Source: Volvariella volvacea V23
Lineage: Eukaryota > Basidiomycota > Agaricomycetes > Agaricales > Pluteaceae
Reading direction: 5' to 3'
NCBI GenBank assembly: GCA_000349905.1
Contig: KB722760.1
Location: forward strand, 1-64,000
Length of the DNA: 64,000 bases
In this document: positions 60,444 to 64,000 of the stretch, piece by piece
How positions within the stretch are numbered: position 1 is the first letter of the stretch
Layout of the letters: every line of letters starts with the position of its first letter
The notes under the pieces: generated by a model
What the model was told of the DNA's origin: nothing
The model's database searches: none
Seen by the model: only the letters and a program-made list of their open reading frames with translations
Translations under genes and position numbers: made by a program

Positions 60444-61690
60444 TCACATGTCTGGCTGGGGAGGAACAAATTTCAACTCGACATCCATACCAGATCCTCG
60501 AAGCTCTGCCGCGGTAGAGCAATCGTGAGCGAAGGCACTCTCCTCTCCTGCGATATACACTCTCGCCTGCTTCAGTACGTCTGCTCTGGAGCGGTGCATA
60601 GATGATACGAGGCCATCTGTGCGTAGCCCAGATAAACAAATACTCAGCTTGGTGAGCTTCGGCCAAAGGACAAGCTCTAACTCGTCGTTGGGACCCAAAG
60701 CCCGGACAATGCCATCACCATCGATTGGAGCATCAATATTAGCTTCCTGCAGATCGATCAGGGCCGAAGAGCTGAATAACGGCAAGAAATCACCGCAAGA
60801 TTCTGCGGAGGTGGAGATGTTGAGTTTCTTGAGTCGACAGACTGACCTAGCCACAAAGTGCTGGATACACGATATTGGTTCTTGAAAGGGACCTTCGATG
60901 CTACCCAGTCTGATTTCTTCTAGAGCGGGGTATGCTAAATAGTCGAGTGTATAGTAGAAGCGTTCATCGAAGCCACTCATCGAAAGCTTCCTGAGGAGTG
61001 GAACGGTGACTGTCAATGGAAAAACTGGGGCTTGGTCCGGGTCTGGGGTGAAGCTGAGTTCTTCAATATTCCTACACTGGCAAATAATCCTAAAAAATAA
61101 CTCGTAGGACAAATCGGAGGATAGGTGCATTGAGATTAATCTGTCCCATGGTAAGGAGGGAGCCGGCTCAATGCGGGCGTAATCGACTGGAGTCGAGGTG
61201 ATGAACTAGTAATCTCCCATGCTTTGCATTGCAATTCATGTAGCCAGTGCATATCCAAAAATGCAGATTCGAGTAGGAGAGGTGAACCAATGGGAAGGCC
61301 CAAAAATCCAACATGGTGATTATCCCTGGAGAACTCGAAAGCGATATCCCACCAACGGTGAACTTGTGTGACGAAAAGATCCATAATTCTGTTTTCCAAC
61401 TCTATGTTCTCTCTCTTAACTAGCAATAGGTCAAGAGTGAGAAGGCGTGTACCGCTTCTGAGGAGCCAGAGCTCTACCAAAGGCAGACCAGATTCTTTGG
61501 GACGGATTGCTCGAATGCAAGACCAAAATTCAGGGATAGACAACGAGGCATTTCTCCAACGGCGACAAACCTGTGTCACAGGCGTGATATTACGCTGCGC
61601 CGTGGCTGGGGCGCCGTGATTAATCGCTTAAAGTCTTTAAGGATCTTGAATAGGAGTTCAGGTGGAAGCCCCTCAGCCAAACCGATGAAT
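60444..61690 (-). pseudogene. F-box protein pseudogene (different subfamily)
   Basis: Pieces of one F-box protein lie in successive frames. LPPELLFKILKDFKRLI (about 61620-61675) is a clear F-box start; the next part, ATAQRNITPVTQVCRRWRNA ... ASLSIPEFWSCIRAI, is in another frame; from about 61190 the LRR-like remainder (PWDRLISMHLSS, CRNIEELSF, VPLLRKLSMSGF, YPALEEIRLG) is in a third register and ends at 60444. Between the F-box and the next block there is no room for a normal intron, so at least one, probably two frameshifts are present. No in-frame ATG precedes the F-box. The VCRRWRNASLSIPEFW signature is the common Agaricomycete F-box family, distinct from the 14-22 kb genes. Confidence 0.6.
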
Positions 61691-62112
61691 GACGAGCTTG
61701 TTATGATCGAAAGTTAAATGCGACCCACTGTGTTGACTGCGCTTTGTTTTCTCCAGAATTCTCGCTCATCTATTCATCGTAACTACATCTGTGATTGATT
61801 GAGGGAGGGTCAAGGGAGGGTAGCGGCTCACCAGATGTCGATACCGTTTGGTAAGATGTTGATTGGATGCAAACATGGTGCAAGCCTGCGTCAACCCTTT
61901 ACGTACGCGCAACTCCGATCGGTGTCTTCCACGTCTATTCTGCGCACATTGTGTGGAACGAGCGCGTTGGCGGGTTCTATTTCTGGCAGAGCCTCAGGAT
62001 CACCACCTTGGATTGGTCAGACACCCTCCACCATATGGCATCATCGTGATCTGGGTTGCGATGATGTGGGGTACGGACCAGACATCTATTTTGGTAGCGG
62101 GTGCACATATAA
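61691..62112. other. Intergenic, upstream of GAL80-like copy 2
   Basis: About 420 bp between divergent genes. A 150-codon frame at 61799-62251 has no ATG at its 5' end and overlaps the GAL80-like exon in another frame. No gene called. Confidence 0.4.
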
Positions 62113-63477
62113 AGGCCCCAATACCCCGCGATCACTTCTGATTTTCCATCTCGAGTTCTTATCATCGTTGGCCTTTCAGCAGGTGGCTGGGCTTCAGCCC
62201 AACTCTCCAAGCCCTTGTTTGAGGCCCCTCTCTCTTCATCCTACAAGCTAGTCGCCGTCTCCACCACTAACGCCAAATCTGCTGTTGCTAGTGCCAAGAA
62301 GCATTCCGAAATCATTGGCACCACTGTTAAAGCATATCACGGATCGGTCGACGCCATTGCCAACGATCCGGAGGTCGATTTAGTTGCCATCTCAGTTAAA
62401 GCGCCTGATCACCGAGAGGCTGTGTTGTCTGCGATCAAGGCAGGAAAGGATGTTTTCGTGGAGTGGCCCGCTGGGGCGGGTCTCGCTCAAACCCAGGAAA
62501 TCGCAGAAGAGGCTCAGAAGAAGGGTGTCAAGGTTTTCATTGGAACTCAGTCGAGACAAAGTCTGGTAGTTTCTAAAGTGAGTGGTATACTTCCAAGTTA
62601 AATTTCCTAGGCATTAATGATTCATCATTCTATATCAGCTAAAGTCGATCATTGACTCTGGAAAGCTTGGTCGCATCCTATCTACCACTGTTGTAAGTTA
62701 TACACTCAACCGTATGCAGCTGCAGCTTTATCATACTGACCCGACGACAAATCTAGAGTGCTACTTGCCCACGTGAGAACCACTTCTGGGGGCCAACGAT
62801 TCTTGCGAGTGCACTATATATCGCTGATCCAAAGGGCGGAGCATCTTATCTCGACATCGCCATTGGCCATTTCCTTGCTGTCTTCTTGCATGTCCTCGGC
62901 CCTATCTCATCTCTTTCGGCCACGACCGCAACCCAATTACCAAATCCCCAAGCAGTCGATGCTGCTGGTAACCCCACTGGTAAAACCGTCAATCAGCAAA
63001 ATCCAAACCAAATCGCGGCGAGCGGCACGCTCGCCAATGGTGCTACTTTAGGCTTCCACTTCCGCTCCGGAATTCGGGCTCAGGCAAGCCAGACGGTCAA
63101 ACCCCTCGTTTGGACCATTGACTTTGAGAATGGAAGTGTTCGTGTGGAGAACGATCATCCTGCAGGGGGCTTCATTAATATCTTTGAGCCCAAGTTGTTT
63201 GTGGNNNNNNNNNNNNNNNNNNNNNNNNNNNNNNNNNNNNNNNNNNNNNNNNNNNNNNNNNNNNNNNNNNNNNNNNNNNNNNNNNNNNNNNNNNNNNNNN
63301 NNNNATGGCGAGGAAATCAAGCCAGAGAACCCTGATAATTCGACGAACTTGCAGAGGGCTTGGGCGGAATATGCGAAGGACGGGAATTACCCTACCATTC
63401 AGGACGGGGTCCAAATTAAGCGTGTTGTGGATGCTGTGCTCCGCAGTGCGGCATCCGGCCAAAGAGTCGATTTGTAA
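62113..63477 (+). pseudogene. GAL80-like Gfo/Idh/MocA-fold protein, copy 2 (no ATG found; contains gap)
   Basis: Close paralogue of 55490-56713. Exon 1 runs to 62578 (donor GTGAGT, a canonical version of copy 1's GC donor); exon 2 from LKSIIDSGKLGRILST; exon 3 from SATCPRENHFWGPT; end GQRVDL at 63475-63477. It keeps VEWPAG without the catalytic Lys. The homologous start is lost: the frame upstream of IIVGLSAGGWASAQ is open only to the TAA at 62110-62112 and has no ATG, whereas copy 1 starts MAPIHIGFVGLSANGW. An upstream exon cannot be excluded, but copy 1 has none. The 100-N gap at 63205-63304 falls between KLFV and GEEIK. Classified as probable pseudogene on the lost start only. Confidence 0.55.
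63205..63304. other. Assembly gap (100 N), probably no missing sequence
   Basis: The base before the gap (G) and the two after it (AT) form the Asp codon expected from copy 1 (LFVDGEEIK), so the two sides would join in frame with nothing missing. The gap may be an artificial join. Confidence 0.75.
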
Positions 63478-63775
63478 ACAAGGTCAATGCACGGTATATA
63501 TAAATACACATCGCTCCGCACTTGAATAACGACTATTCCTTGGGTATATGATGCGATTGTACAAATGCTCCTGAACGGCAAACGATCAGGGGTCTAAAAA
63601 AGTCAAATCTACCACGCCAAATTAGGATGTTACACATCCTCAATTTAACTAAGCACATTAGGATAAGTGAAAAAATAATATATACAACATGGTATATGGA
63701 AAATGAGGGTGAAAGCAAAGCAACTAGTAAGTCCGTAAAGCGTCATGACATGTCGTCAGTTAGCCAATATCTAAA
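63478..63775. other. Intergenic, convergent 3' ends
   Basis: About 300 bp, AT-rich, between GAL80-like copy 2 and the partial hydrolase gene. No feature seen. Confidence 0.4.
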
Positions 63776-64000
63776 CTAGAGCATGCTTTGGATATATTTG
63801 ATAGTGTTATCTGGTTCATCCCAGTGGACCTGCAGACGCGAGATAAATGAGCTTTGGTCAGCGCACCAGGGACTTGATGAAGTACTTACGAAGTGGTTGG
63901 CACCATTCAGAATCTTGTACTTGATGAAACTACCACGGGAACCCCTGGCGAGTTCATCATCTTCAATAGACCACAGCGAGGCGATGGAGAACGAAGCAGT
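63776..64000 (-). CDS. Alpha/beta-hydrolase-type protein, C-terminal part (cut by window edge)
   Basis: Two exons are visible: 63890-64000 and 63776-63829, with a GT-AG intron (63830-63889). They read ASLWSIEDDELARG, FIKYKILNGANHF then VHWDEPDNTIKYIQSML and stop. GANHFVHWDEP is typical of the strand and loop carrying the catalytic His of alpha/beta hydrolases, close to the C-terminus. The nucleophile and oxyanion region lie beyond the window, so substrate class (esterase, epoxide hydrolase, lipase) cannot be told. Confidence 0.6.
   Translation of the reverse strand, partial: TASFSIASLWSIEDDELARGSRGSFIKYKILNGANHFVSTSSSPWCADQSSFISRLQVHWDEPDNTIKYIQSML

Overview
The window is eukaryotic nuclear DNA, almost certainly from a mushroom-forming basidiomycete (Agaricomycetes). 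Coding exons are broken by many 45-65 bp GT-AG introns, histones sit in divergent H2A-H2B pairs, and the gene content (DUF6535 membrane proteins, F-box/LRR families, tandem multi-exon P450s, an SDS23 CBS protein, fungal PK-like kinases) is typical of that class. The species cannot be fixed from the sequence. No rRNA, tRNA or CRISPR array was seen. There are two 100-N assembly gaps.

Layout. 1-11.2 kb: three minus-strand DUF6535 paralogues with the same three-exon structure; the first two lie in a ~4 kb segmental tandem duplication. 12.7-14.2 kb: divergent H2B/H2A pair 1. 14.6-22.2 kb: three related minus-strand F-box/LRR genes, two with damaged C-termini, interrupted by a plus-strand HAD (MDP-1-like) phosphatase fused to a possible ADP-ribosyltransferase-like domain. 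22.2-25.0 kb: no confident gene. 25.1-38.0 kb: four tandem plus-strand cytochrome P450 genes (13 exons each) with a kinase-like gene inserted after the second. 40.5-42.1 kb: zinc alcohol dehydrogenase. 43.2-45.6 kb: multi-pass membrane protein of unknown family, with a damaged inverted paralogue at 57.1-59.6 kb. 45.8-47.9 kb: probable cellular reverse-transcriptase-related (rvt) gene interrupted by a gap. 48.8-50.2 kb: H2B/H2A pair 2. 50.3-53.8 kb: a CNH-domain (VPS3/TGFBRAP1-like) gene divergent from SDS23. 55.5-56.7 and 62.1-63.5 kb: two GAL80-like Gfo/Idh/MocA paralogues. 60.4-61.7 kb: a frameshifted F-box pseudogene. At the right edge is the 3' end of an alpha/beta hydrolase gene.

Duplication dominates the locus: histone pairs, DUF6535, F-box, P450, membrane protein and GAL80-like genes are all present more than once, and several second copies are decaying (nonsense, deletion-frameshift, lost start). 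The P450 tandem plus an alcohol dehydrogenase could serve secondary or xenobiotic metabolism, but no scaffold-forming enzyme (terpene synthase, PKS, NRPS) is visible, so calling it a biosynthetic cluster is not supported. Exon boundaries given here were worked out by hand from splice signals, reading-frame continuity and paralogue comparison.
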